Assembly (NCBI GenBank): GCA_040349255.1
Contig: JBEQUE010000218.1
Coordinates: forward strand, 1 to 64,000
Source of the DNA: DATMER01 sp040349255
Lineage (GTDB): Bacteria; Acidobacteriota; Thermoanaerobaculia; Multivoradales; UBA5704
DNA: 64,000 nt
Direction of reading: 5' to 3'
Shown: positions 35,369 through 43,223 of the stretch, piece by piece
How positions within the stretch are numbered: the first letter of the stretch is position 1
Layout: each line of letters begins with the position of its first letter
Notes under the pieces: generated by a model
The model's database searches: none
The model's input: the letters and a program-made list of their open reading frames with translations, nothing else
What the model was told of the DNA's origin: nothing
Made by a program: the position numbers and the translations under genes

Positions 35369-35980
35369 ATGGCCGAGAGCATCGTCATCTCGGGAGCCGT
35401 CGAGGGTCCGGTGGATGAGGCCGTGCTTCGCCGTCTCGTCCGGGATTCCGGGGCCGTACCTGGAACGTTTTACGGCAAGAAGGGCAAGGATCGGCTCGTG
35501 CAGCAGGTTTCCGCCTACAACCACGCGGCGCGCCTCTCCCCGTGGATCGTCCTCATGGACCTTGATCGCGACGCTGACTGCGCCGCCGGGCTCAGAAATC
35601 GTCTGCTTCCAAATGAGCCGGTCCCCAATCTCTGCCTCCGAATTGCGGTCCGGACGGTTGAAGCGTGGCTTCTGGCGGACCGGGAGCGTTTCTCCGATTT
35701 CTTCGCCGTCGCTGCTTCCAAGGTGCCTCCGAGTCCTGAATTCCTCCCGGATCCGAAGAGGACGATCATTGAGTTGGCCCGCTCCTCACGCAGGAAGGAG
35801 ATTCGCAGCGACATGATACCGAGACCCGAAAGCGGCCGGCCCGTCGGTCCTGCCTATACCTCTCGAATGATCGAGTACATTGAAAGCGCGAAGGGATGGC
35901 GTCCGGCGGTTGCCGCAGAGGCTGCGGACAGCCTTCGCCGATGCCTGAAGTGTATCCAGCGGCTGATCCGACAGAGCTGA
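35369..35980 (+). CDS. TOPRIM-like (DUF4276-type) protein, ATPase partner
   Basis: A 203-residue protein. E12 in GAVEGPVDEAVL and the acidic run MDLDRD (D64, D66, D68) match the Glu and DxD metal positions of TOPRIM folds, and RTVEAWLLADRE is a phrase common in DUF4276-like proteins. It would be the nuclease half of the module with the preceding AAA ATPase. Its stop codon is one base from the CCA end of the convergent tRNA-Ser gene. Family assignment is moderate. Confidence 0.65.
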   Translation: MAESIVISGAVEGPVDEAVLRRLVRDSGAVPGTFYGKKGKDRLVQQVSAYNHAARLSPWIVLMDLDRDADCAAGLRNRLLPNEPVPNLCLRIAVRTVEAWLLADRERFSDFFAVAASKVPPSPEFLPDPKRTIIELARSSRRKEIRSDMIPRPESGRPVGPAYTSRMIEYIESAKGWRPAVAAEAADSLRRCLKCIQRLIRQS

Positions 35981-35981
35981 T

Positions 35982-36069
35982 TGGCGGAGGGGGTGGGATT
36001 CGAACCCACGGGCCCTTGCGGGCCGACGGTTTTCAAGACCGTTGCTATCGACCGCTCAGCCACCCCTCC
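35982..36069 (-). tRNA. tRNA-Ser (anticodon TGA)
   Basis: An 88-base class II tRNA with acceptor GGAGGGG/CCCCTCC, G73 and encoded CCA, variable arm GGCCCGCAAGGGCC, and anticodon loop CTTGAAA (TGA, reads UCA). It lies 12 bases downstream of serS on the same strand, so the synthetase and its tRNA may be cotranscribed. Confidence 0.93.
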
Positions 36070-36081
36070 GGTGCTTCAAGC

Positions 36082-37365
36082 TTACTGCGGCGGCGTGATG
36101 CGCTCCAGCCCCGCCATGTAGGGCCGGAGCGGCTCCGGGATCACCACCGAGCCGTCCGCCTGCTGGTAGTTCTCCAGGATCGCGATCAAGGTCCGGCCCA
36201 CGGCGAGACCCGAGCCGTTCAGGGTGTGCAGCAGGCGGGCCTTGCCGCCTCCGGCCGGCCGGTAGCGCAGGTCCGCGCGCCGCGCCTGGAAGTCCTCGCA
36301 GTTGCTGCAGGAGGAGATCTCCCGGTAGAGACCCTGCCCCGGCAGCCAGACCTCCAGGTCGTAGGTCTTCGCCGCGCCGAATCCCATGTCGCCCGTGCAC
36401 AGCGTCATCCGCCGATAGGGCAGCCCAAGCAGCTCCAGCACCTTCTCGGCGTTGCCGGTCAGCTCCTCCAGCGCGTCATAGCTCGTCTCCGCGCTCGTGA
36501 GATGGACCAGCTCCACCTTGTTGAACTGGTGCTGCCGGATCAGGCCGCGCACGTCCTTGCCGTAGGAGCCCGCCTCGCTGCGGAAGCACGGGGTGTAGGC
36601 CGTGTAGCGCACCGGCAGCCGCGCCTCGTCCAGGATCTCCTGGCGGTGGATGTTGGTGACCGGGACCTCCGCCGTCGGGATCAGGTAGTACGGATACCCC
36701 TCCAGATGAAAGAGGTCCTGCTCGAACTTCGGGAGCTGGCCGGTGCCGACGAGGCTGTCGCGGTTGACGATGAACGGCGGCAGGACCTCGGTGTAGCCGT
36801 GCTTGCCCGTGTGGAGGTCGAGCATGAAGGAGATCAGGGCGCGCTCCAGTCGGGCGCCGGCCCCGAAGTAGACCGTGAAGCGCGCGCCGGTGATCTTCGC
36901 GCCGCGCTCGAAGTCCAGGATGCCGAGCGCCGGCCCGAGGTCCCAGTGCGCCTTGGGCTCGAAGTCGAACGTCCGCGGCTCGCCCACGACCTTCTCGATC
37001 CGGTTTGCGGACTCGTCCTTGCCGACCGGCACACTGGCGTGCGGGAGGTTCGGCAGGGACAGCTCGATTCCGGCCAGCTCGGGCTCGATGGCGGCCAGGC
37101 GGGCCTCCAGCTCCTCGATGCGCACCTTGACGCGCCCGACCTCGGCGATGGCCTCGGCGGCGTCTCCACCCTGCTGCTTGACCTTGCCGATCTCCCGGCT
37201 GGCGTCGTTGCGCCGCCGCTTGAGGTCCTCCACCTCGACCAGCTCGGAGCGCCGCTCGGCGTCGAGCTTGAGCCAGGTGTCGAGGAGGGAGAGGTCCGCG
37301 TTCCGGTTCGCCAGGTCGCGGCGGACGCGCTCAGGGTCTTCGCGCAGGAGGTCTCGGGAGAGCAT
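36082..37365 (-). CDS. serS: Seryl-tRNA synthetase
   Basis: A class II synthetase of 427 residues that charges tRNA-Ser. The N-terminal long coiled-coil arm is visible (about residues 25-105). Motif 2 reads CFRSEAGSYGKDVRGLIRQH and motif 3 reads LNGSGLAVGRTLIAILE. Length is standard. A serine tRNA gene follows directly. Confidence 0.96.
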   Translation of the reverse strand: MLSRDLLREDPERVRRDLANRNADLSLLDTWLKLDAERRSELVEVEDLKRRRNDASREIGKVKQQGGDAAEAIAEVGRVKVRIEELEARLAAIEPELAGIELSLPNLPHASVPVGKDESANRIEKVVGEPRTFDFEPKAHWDLGPALGILDFERGAKITGARFTVYFGAGARLERALISFMLDLHTGKHGYTEVLPPFIVNRDSLVGTGQLPKFEQDLFHLEGYPYYLIPTAEVPVTNIHRQEILDEARLPVRYTAYTPCFRSEAGSYGKDVRGLIRQHQFNKVELVHLTSAETSYDALEELTGNAEKVLELLGLPYRRMTLCTGDMGFGAAKTYDLEVWLPGQGLYREISSCSNCEDFQARRADLRYRPAGGGKARLLHTLNGSGLAVGRTLIAILENYQQADGSVVIPEPLRPYMAGLERITPPQ

Positions 37366-37409
37366 AGACAGGGGATCTTATCGCAGGGAACGCAGGATTC
37401 CGTCATCCC

Positions 37410-37438
37410 TTGATCGGGATTCCCCAGGCGCCTAGAAT
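37410..37438 (+). promoter_or_regulatory. Promoter of the first vapBC operon, possibly leaderless
   Basis: TTGATC and TAGAAT are 17 bases apart. The -10 box ends 7 bases before the ATG at 37446, so transcription should start at about the ATG and give a leaderless message. No Shine-Dalgarno is seen. Confidence 0.45.
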
Positions 37439-37445
37439 CGATGGC

Positions 37446-37649
37446 ATGAAGACGACGCTGGATATTCCGGAGGACGAGCTGCAGGAAGCCATCCAGCACA
37501 CCGGAGCGAAGACGAAGCGTGATGCCGTCGTCATCGCGATCTCCGAATTCAACCGGCGGAGGAGACTTCAAAAACTCGTCGAGAAGTTCGGGACCCTGGA
37601 CGGATTCATGACCCAGGAGGAGTTGCGTCGGATGCGGGAGGAGTCCTGA
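37446..37649 (+). CDS. VapB-like antitoxin
   Basis: A 67-residue protein with an MKTTLDIPEDEL strand and KTKRDAVVIAISEFNRRRR helix, the ribbon-helix-helix DNA-binding pattern of type II VapB antitoxins, and an acidic C-terminal tail (TQEELRRMREES) suited to blocking a PIN toxin. Its stop codon overlaps the first codon of the PIN gene. Confidence 0.8.
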   Translation: MKTTLDIPEDELQEAIQHTGAKTKRDAVVIAISEFNRRRRLQKLVEKFGTLDGFMTQEELRRMREES

Positions 37650-38044
37650 GCTCGGGTCAACGCTTTCTCGTCGACACGTCCGCCTGGGTCGAGACGCTTC
37701 GGAAGAGCGGCGACGCAGTCATCCGGGCTCGGGTCAGCGAGGCCACGGCCGATGACCGGGCGGTGCTTTGCGACATGGTACGCGTCGAGCTCTGGAACGG
37801 AGCCCGCGATGCCAGGGACCAGAAGCTGCTCAGGGAGATTGAAGAGCAGCTCCAGAGTGTTCCGACGACGCCGGAGGTCTGGGCTCGAGCGCGGGACCTC
37901 GCGCGTCTCGCCCGTGCCAAGGGCGTCACCGTGCCCGCAGCCGACCTCCTGATCGCCGCCTGTGCCCAGCAGCATCAGCTTCAACTCATCCACAACGATA
38001 CCCACTTCGACAAGCTGGAGACACTCGAGAGCGACGACCTGTAA
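37646..38044 (+). CDS. VapC-like PIN-domain toxin, apparent CTG start
   Basis: A 132-residue PIN-domain RNase: LVDTSAWVE (first catalytic Asp), VRVELWNGARD (Glu), PAADLLIAACA and HNDTHFDKL (Asp). No ATG, GTG or TTG precedes the first aspartate in frame; the first ATG (37763) would delete it. The only sensible start is CTG at 37646, which overlaps the vapB stop as CTGA and has GGAGG 4 bases upstream. The toxin is expected to cleave tRNA or mRNA. Confidence 0.78.
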   Translation: MSSGQRFLVDTSAWVETLRKSGDAVIRARVSEATADDRAVLCDMVRVELWNGARDARDQKLLREIEEQLQSVPTTPEVWARARDLARLARAKGVTVPAADLLIAACAQQHQLQLIHNDTHFDKLETLESDDL

Positions 38045-38108
38045 GGAAGGTCCTTCAAACGCAGGGCGCCGTGCATCCGTAGGAAGGGATAACATCCCGC
38101 CGGCTCCT

Positions 38109-41100
38109 ATGCGCAACCTGCTCACCCGCTTTCTCCTACCCCTGGCCGTGCTGGGCGCCATCGCGGCGTTCTCGGTCCGCGAGGCCGGCCCCGCGGCGGG
38201 CGAGGGTCTGTTCCTGGGGGAGCTGGCGGCGGCGGTGCTCCTGGTGGTGGCCGCCCTGGCCCCGGGTCCCGCGGCCGAGCTCGGCCTGGGCGCCACGCTC
38301 GCGGTGACCGCGGTGTGGTCCCTGCCTCCGGGGCCGGGACGGGGCGCGACGGTCGTGCTCCTTCTTCTCGCCACGTTCGGGATCTCGGCGGTTCAGCGCC
38401 TCTCCCGGGTTCTTCCCGAGCTGCCGGCGGCGGTGACGATCCCCCTGGCCCTTGGGGCCCAGCTTTTCCTGCGGAGCGAGCTGCTCTTCGAGCCGGTCAC
38501 GGTCCGGACGCTCGTCGCCCTGCTGGCTCTGCCGGTGGTTGCCGGTCTCGCGTTGACGGTCGCGGCCCGGCGCATCGAGGGGCCGCTCGTCCTGATCGCC
38601 GCGGCCGTGGCTCTCGCCCTGGGACCGGGCTGGAATGTGAGGACGACGGCCGCCGTGATCGTTCTCGGCGCCGCGAGTCTCCTTCTGAAGCGGCGGATCG
38701 GACGGCTGCCGGCGTCCGTGGCGGTTCCGGCCGGAACCCTGCTCGCGGTTCTGCTCGCGGTCATGGCCCTGCTCGACGCCTACCCCTGGCGCCGGGAGCA
38801 GCCGTTGCGCGACGCGCTCGGCCTAGCCCGATCCATCCCGGACCTGTTCGCCGCCGGAACGCCGCTGCTCGATCCGGAGACGTCGATCCCGTTCGACGCC
38901 GACCGGCCGACGCGCGACAAGGACCTCCCTCTCGAACCGATCACATCGATCGTGATCGAGTCGGCGCTCTCGAACGGCGCTCCGCTCGCGGACGGCACTC
39001 CGGTCGCCGTGATCCGCCTGACGGACGAGGAGGGGCGGAGCGTCGAGCGCACCCTCCGCGCCGGCTCGGATACCGGCGAGTGGGCGGCCCGGCGGAGCGA
39101 CGTGCTGCGGACCGCCCGGCTCCGCTCTCCCGGACCCTGGATCACCTGGATCGCCGGCGACTTCTTCGCCCAGCGCTACCGCTGCCGGTGGGACCTCCCT
39201 CCCGGCCGCTACACGCGGATGCGGATCGAGCGGAGCCCCGGCCTGCCGCGGAACGTCAGCCTCGCCGTGCACCAGGTGGAGCTGCGCGGTCCCGGTCTCG
39301 CGCGGGCCCTGTCGCTCGCTCCGGGCGATCCGTTCCGGGGCACGCTCCTGGTTCTGCCCTTGATCCTCGCGGCGCTCGCCTGGATCCACCGCCGGTCGAT
39401 CCGCCAGGGCGCATTGCCTCTCGACCGGCGCGGGACCTTCGGCGAGATCGCGGCGCTCGCCGGGCTCGTCCTGTTGATCTGGATGCGGCCGCACCTGAAC
39501 CTCGGACGGGCCGACGAGGTCCTGGCCGCCGGGCTGCTCCTGGTGCTCGGCCATCGCGTCCTCCGGCAGGTCCTCGCGCTTCGCCCCCTCCTCGGCGAGC
39601 GCGTGCCGGACTGGCCTTCGGCCGCATTCTTCCTCTTGCCGCTGGCGGCCTATCTCGCGATCCTCCCCTGGTCGACCTTCCACCGCCAGCCGGACGGCGA
39701 CGAGCCCTACAACCTGCTCATCACCCACAGCCTGGCCTACGATTTCGACGCCGACCTGACCAACAACTACGCGGACGGCGACTGGCGGCACTTCATGGAC
39801 CGGCCGATCGCGCCGCAGCCCGGCGATCCGGTCGATCCGGATGGCAGGCTCTACTCCCGGCACAACGAGGCGCTGCCCATGGTGCTGGCGCCCGCCTACC
39901 GGCTGGCGGGCAAGACCGGGGCGTTGGCGGTCATGGCGGCGTTCACCGCGGCCCTGGCCTGGATGACGCTCCGCCTGGCCCGGAGGTATGTGCCGGACCG
40001 GCCGGGCGAGGTCCTCGCGGTCTGGGCGCTGGCGGCGTTCGCGCCTCCTCTCCTCCTCTACTCGTACCAGGTCTGGGTGGAGGTGCCGGCGACGCTGCTC
40101 CTGGTCGTGGCGCTCGACCGCATCCTGGGTTTCGACGGCCGGCGCTGGGACTGGGCCGAGTGGCTCGGGATCGGCCTGCCGGTTCTGCTGCTGCCACTGG
40201 TCAAGATGCGTTTCATGCTCATCGCCGTCCCGCTGGTGGCCATGGCCTGGTGGTACAGCGGCCGGCCGCGCAAGCCGATCCTGATCCTGTCGGGGCTGCT
40301 GTCGGCGCTCGGCGCGGGCATGCTGCTCTACAACCAGTTCGTCTACTCGAACCCACTCAAGATCCACTCCTGGGAGGAGATCGACCCGCAGCGCCACACC
40401 TGGATCCACTATCTGCAAGGCGGCCTCGGCCTGTTCTGGGATACGGCGTTCGGGCTGTTCGGCTGCGCGCCGGTCTGGATGCTCCTGCTGCCCGCGGCGG
40501 TGCTGCTCCTGGCGCGGCGCAGCCGTCTCCTGGTCCATCTCGCGGTGCTGAGCGCGCCCTACCTGCTCATTGTGGCGCCGCGCACGGAGTGGTACGGCGG
40601 ATGGTCGCCGCCGTTCCGCTATGCGCTGATCGCGCTGCCCCTCCTCGCGCTCGGCCTGGTGCCGCTGCTCGCCGGCCGGCGCGGGCCGGGCGCGCGGGCG
40701 CTGATCGCCGGGCTCGCGACGCTCACCCTGGCGCTCACGCTGGTCTGGGTGGTGGTGCCGGGCTGGACCTACAACTTCGCGAACGGCAGGACGTATCCCC
40801 TCGATCACCTGGGCGAGAGACTGGGCGAGGACCTGGCGCGGTTCTTCCCCAGCTCGGTCCGGCCGCGGCCGGCCACCTGGATCTGGCCGCCGGTCTCGCT
40901 CGGTCTGGCGGCGCTGGCCTGGTGGCTGCCGCTCCGGAAGAGGAGCCGGGAGGGATCGGCGCTCGCGGGTGTGGCGCTGGCGATCGCCGGAGCCGCGGCG
41001 CTGCCGGCGGTGGCGGCCCGGATGCCCACTCGCACCGTGGAGATGGAGGACGCAGAGGTCTCGAAGAGCGGCGGCCACGTCCATCCCGACCTCTGGATCA

Positions 41101-41432
41101 TCGAGCGGGCGCGCTACCGCGGCGGCTGGGTGCTGCGCATCGACGAGACGCTGAAGGCGCCGGTCAACCCGGGCGGATCGAAGGTGACGCTCGCGCTCCA
41201 TGGCGAATTCATCCGCAACCAACCGGTGTCGTTCCGCCTCGACGTGCGGGCCGGGGACCGGCTGCTGGCGATCTGGACGCCGGGCCGGAGCCGCGTCTGG
41301 GAGAAGGTCGTGCTCGGGCCCTTCGACTGGCCGGCCGGAGAGCCGCTCGTGCTGGCCGCCTACGGACCCCATCCGCCGGGAGCGCTCAACGGCGCGATCC
41401 TGGACCGGGTGGACTTCCACTGGGAGAAGTAG
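38109..41432 (+). CDS. Large multi-spanning membrane protein, GT-C-like glycosyltransferase
   Basis: A 1107-residue protein with many membrane helices. The first 230 residues form about eight helices, followed by a soluble beta-rich region (about 250-415), a second helical block (about 420-950) and a C-terminal periplasmic domain. DGDEP at residues 529-533 follows a helix, as expected for the acidic catalytic loop of GT-C enzymes that use polyprenyl-linked sugars. It is the first gene of a glycan locus and is joined to the next gene without any gap. Specific activity is unknown. Confidence 0.65.
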   Translation: MRNLLTRFLLPLAVLGAIAAFSVREAGPAAGEGLFLGELAAAVLLVVAALAPGPAAELGLGATLAVTAVWSLPPGPGRGATVVLLLLATFGISAVQRLSRVLPELPAAVTIPLALGAQLFLRSELLFEPVTVRTLVALLALPVVAGLALTVAARRIEGPLVLIAAAVALALGPGWNVRTTAAVIVLGAASLLLKRRIGRLPASVAVPAGTLLAVLLAVMALLDAYPWRREQPLRDALGLARSIPDLFAAGTPLLDPETSIPFDADRPTRDKDLPLEPITSIVIESALSNGAPLADGTPVAVIRLTDEEGRSVERTLRAGSDTGEWAARRSDVLRTARLRSPGPWITWIAGDFFAQRYRCRWDLPPGRYTRMRIERSPGLPRNVSLAVHQVELRGPGLARALSLAPGDPFRGTLLVLPLILAALAWIHRRSIRQGALPLDRRGTFGEIAALAGLVLLIWMRPHLNLGRADEVLAAGLLLVLGHRVLRQVLALRPLLGERVPDWPSAAFFLLPLAAYLAILPWSTFHRQPDGDEPYNLLITHSLAYDFDADLTNNYADGDWRHFMDRPIAPQPGDPVDPDGRLYSRHNEALPMVLAPAYRLAGKTGALAVMAAFTAALAWMTLRLARRYVPDRPGEVLAVWALAAFAPPLLLYSYQVWVEVPATLLLVVALDRILGFDGRRWDWAEWLGIGLPVLLLPLVKMRFMLIAVPLVAMAWWYSGRPRKPILILSGLLSALGAGMLLYNQFVYSNPLKIHSWEEIDPQRHTWIHYLQGGLGLFWDTAFGLFGCAPVWMLLLPAAVLLLARRSRLLVHLAVLSAPYLLIVAPRTEWYGGWSPPFRYALIALPLLALGLVPLLAGRRGPGARALIAGLATLTLALTLVWVVVPGWTYNFANGRTYPLDHLGERLGEDLARFFPSSVRPRPATWIWPPVSLGLAALAWWLPLRKRSREGSALAGVALAIAGAAALPAVAARMPTRTVEMEDAEVSKSGGHVHPDLWIIERARYRGGWVLRIDETLKAPVNPGGSKVTLALHGEFIRNQPVSFRLDVRAGDRLLAIWTPGRSRVWEKVVLGPFDWPAGEPLVLAAYGPHPPGALNGAILDRVDFHWEK

Positions 41433-42272
41433 GTGGCATCCTCGGATTCACGCGTGACGGCTGTGATCCCGACCCTCGGCCGCAGCCCGTGGCTCCTGCC
41501 GTGCCTGGAAGCCCTGCGCAAGGACGCGCCGGAGATCGAGATCGTCCTGATCGATCAGGGCGAGACGCCCATCCAGACCGATCTGGCCGACAAGATCCTC
41601 CGGCTGGGTCGGAACCTCGGGTTCGCCTCGGCCACGAACCTCGGGATCGCCGCCTCGAACCGGGAGTTTGTCGCGACGGTCAACGACGACGCCCTGGTCG
41701 AACCGGGTTGGACTGGCCGGCTGATCGAAGCCCTCGACCGCGAGCCGCGGGCCGCGGCGGCGCAGGGGGTGAACCTGATCCTGGGCGCTCCGGATCTCGC
41801 CGACGGCTGCGGCATCGCCTGGAACCGCTGGACCCAGGCAGTCCAGGTCGGCCACGGCGAGCCGGCGCCGGGCGGCTCGGAACCGATCCGGGAGGTGCTC
41901 GGCGTCTCGGCCACGGCGGCGATCTACCGGCGCGAGGCCCTGCCCTCCCACCCCTTCGATCCGGACCTGGTCTCCTACTATGAGGATGTGGACCTCGCCG
42001 TCCGCCTCCGCGCCGAGGGGTGGAAGGCCCTGCTGGTCCCCGCCGCCCGTGCCCGGCACGCCGGGTCCTCGACCGGAAGCACCATGAGCCGGGAGCGGTG
42101 GCGGCTGCTCTACGGCAACCGCTGGATCGTCGCCCGGCGGGCTTTCGGCCGGCGGGGCCGGCTCCGGATGGCCGTGCGCGACCTGCTCGACCTCCTCCGG
42201 GCCGCGCTCTCCCTGGATGGCGCCCGGGTCGCGGGCATCCTGGGCGGGTGGGTGCGGGCTGTTCGTTCTTGA
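41433..42272 (+). CDS. Glycosyltransferase family 2
   Basis: A 279-residue GT2 enzyme: VTAVIPTLGRS nucleotide-sugar loop, NLGFASATNLGI, the DDAL acidic motif near residue 88 and a YYEDVDLAVRLR segment typical of rhamnosyl-type GT2 enzymes. The GTG start directly follows the TAG stop of the membrane protein gene. It is expected at the cytoplasmic face of the membrane adding a sugar to a lipid-linked glycan. Confidence 0.85.
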   Translation: MASSDSRVTAVIPTLGRSPWLLPCLEALRKDAPEIEIVLIDQGETPIQTDLADKILRLGRNLGFASATNLGIAASNREFVATVNDDALVEPGWTGRLIEALDREPRAAAAQGVNLILGAPDLADGCGIAWNRWTQAVQVGHGEPAPGGSEPIREVLGVSATAAIYRREALPSHPFDPDLVSYYEDVDLAVRLRAEGWKALLVPAARARHAGSSTGSTMSRERWRLLYGNRWIVARRAFGRRGRLRMAVRDLLDLLRAALSLDGARVAGILGGWVRAVRS

Positions 42273-42281
42273 GCTTTTGCG

Positions 42282-42480
42282 CGCCACGACACGTGGCGAC
42301 TCGCCACGAGGTGTGGCGTCGCGCAGCAGGGCGTGGCGAGACCATCCCCTGTTGTGGCGCCTCGCCACAACACGTGGCGGAGCGCCACAAGGCGTGGCGA
42401 GGCGCGGAGAGACGTGGCGAGGCCATCCCCGACCGTGGCGCCTCGCCACAGCGCGTGGCGCGGCGCCACGAGGCGTGGCG
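42282..42480. repeat. Phased 20/21-bp hairpin array with 81-bp higher-order period
   Basis: Ten units each end in GTGGCG, at 42293, 42313, 42333, 42354, 42374, 42394, 42414, 42435, 42455 and 42475: steps of 20, 20, 21, 20, 20, 20, 21, 20 and 20. Units 1, 2, 5, 6, 9 and 10 are full hairpins, CGCCAC-N5-GTGGCG. Units 3 and 7 have a degenerate left arm, and units 4 and 8 carry CCATCCCC in its place. The pattern therefore repeats every four units (81 bases). It fills the gap between a GT2 gene and the second vapBC promoter and has no coding signal. Confidence 0.9.
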
Positions 42481-42496
42481 GGTTCCCCCCGGTGCG

Positions 42497-42545
42497 TTGA
42501 CAGTCCTGGCAGGCGGAGTAAGAATCCAGGAAGTATGATTCTTAC
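42497..42545 (+). promoter_or_regulatory. Promoter and operator of the second vapBC operon
   Basis: A perfect TTGACA (42497-42502) stands 15 bases before a perfect 9-base inverted repeat, GTAAGAATC and GATTCTTAC with a 10-base spacer (42518-42545). The weak -10 candidate TAAGAA (42519-42524) lies within the left arm. This is the expected layout for autorepression by the antitoxin. Confidence 0.6.
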
Positions 42546-42562
42546 CGAGGCCGGGAGGTCGC

Positions 42563-42793
42563 ATGCGCATCACCAGCAAGGGACAGGTCACCATTCCCAT
42601 CGAGATCCGGGAACGGCTGGGGCTTCTGCCTCACACCGAGGTGCGGTTCGAAGTGGATGGGAACGCCGTGCGGATTCTCCGGGAGAAGACTTCCGATGGG
42701 CGGGGCCAGCGGCTGGTCGAGCGGATGCGGGGCCGGGCGACCTCGAAGATGAGCACCGAGGAGATCCTCGCCCTGACCCGCGGAGAGAGCTGA
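42563..42793 (+). CDS. AbrB/MazE-type antitoxin
   Basis: A 76-residue protein starting MRITSKGQVTIPIEIRERL, the swapped-hairpin AbrB DNA-binding domain, followed by a C-terminal segment (EEILALTRGES) that would contact the toxin. GGGAGGT lies about 4 bases before the ATG. Upstream is a strong -35 box and an inverted repeat likely bound by this protein. Its stop overlaps the first codon of the PIN gene. Confidence 0.85.
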   Translation: MRITSKGQVTIPIEIRERLGLLPHTEVRFEVDGNAVRILREKTSDGRGQRLVERMRGRATSKMSTEEILALTRGES

Positions 42794-43212
42794 GCGGCGT
42801 CCTCGTCGATGCCAATGTGATCCTCGACGTCGCGACCGAGGATCCGCTGTGGAGCGAATGGTCCGCGACGATGCTCGCTCGCTGCGCCGACAGCGGCCTG
42901 CTCATCATCAATCCCATCATCTACGCGGAGGTCTCCGTCGGCTTCGACCGCATCGAAGAGCTCGACGAGGTGCTCCCCGCGGATGCGTTCCGCCGCGATC
43001 CTCTCCCCTGGGAGGCCGCCTTCCTGGCCGGCAAATGCTTCCTCGCCTATCGCCGCAGGGGCGGCGCCCGCCGGTCGCCTCTTCCCGACTTCTACATCGG
43101 CGCGCACGCGGCGGTCAAAGGACTGCCACTGCTGACCCGCGACCCCAGACGGTACCGCACCTACTTCCCCCATCTGAGCCTTCTGGCTCCCGATGAGGAG
43201 AGTCCCGAATAG
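42790..43212 (+). CDS. PIN-domain toxin, apparent CTG start
   Basis: A 140-residue PIN protein: LVDANVILD (first Asp), IIYAEVSVGF (Glu), PDFYIGAHA and LLTRDPRRYRTYFP (Asp). As in the 37646 gene, no ATG, GTG or TTG precedes the first aspartate. CTG 42790 overlaps the antitoxin stop (CTGA) and has GGAG 4 bases upstream. It is the last gene of a toxin-antitoxin pair inserted in the glycosyltransferase cluster. Confidence 0.8.
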   Translation: MSGVLVDANVILDVATEDPLWSEWSATMLARCADSGLLIINPIIYAEVSVGFDRIEELDEVLPADAFRRDPLPWEAAFLAGKCFLAYRRRGGARRSPLPDFYIGAHAAVKGLPLLTRDPRRYRTYFPHLSLLAPDEESPE

Positions 43213-43223
43213 CCGCTTCGTCC

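Noticed and set aside
42282..42480. CRISPR array
   Set aside because: Units are contiguous 20-21 bp hairpins with no unique spacers, and no cas gene is present.
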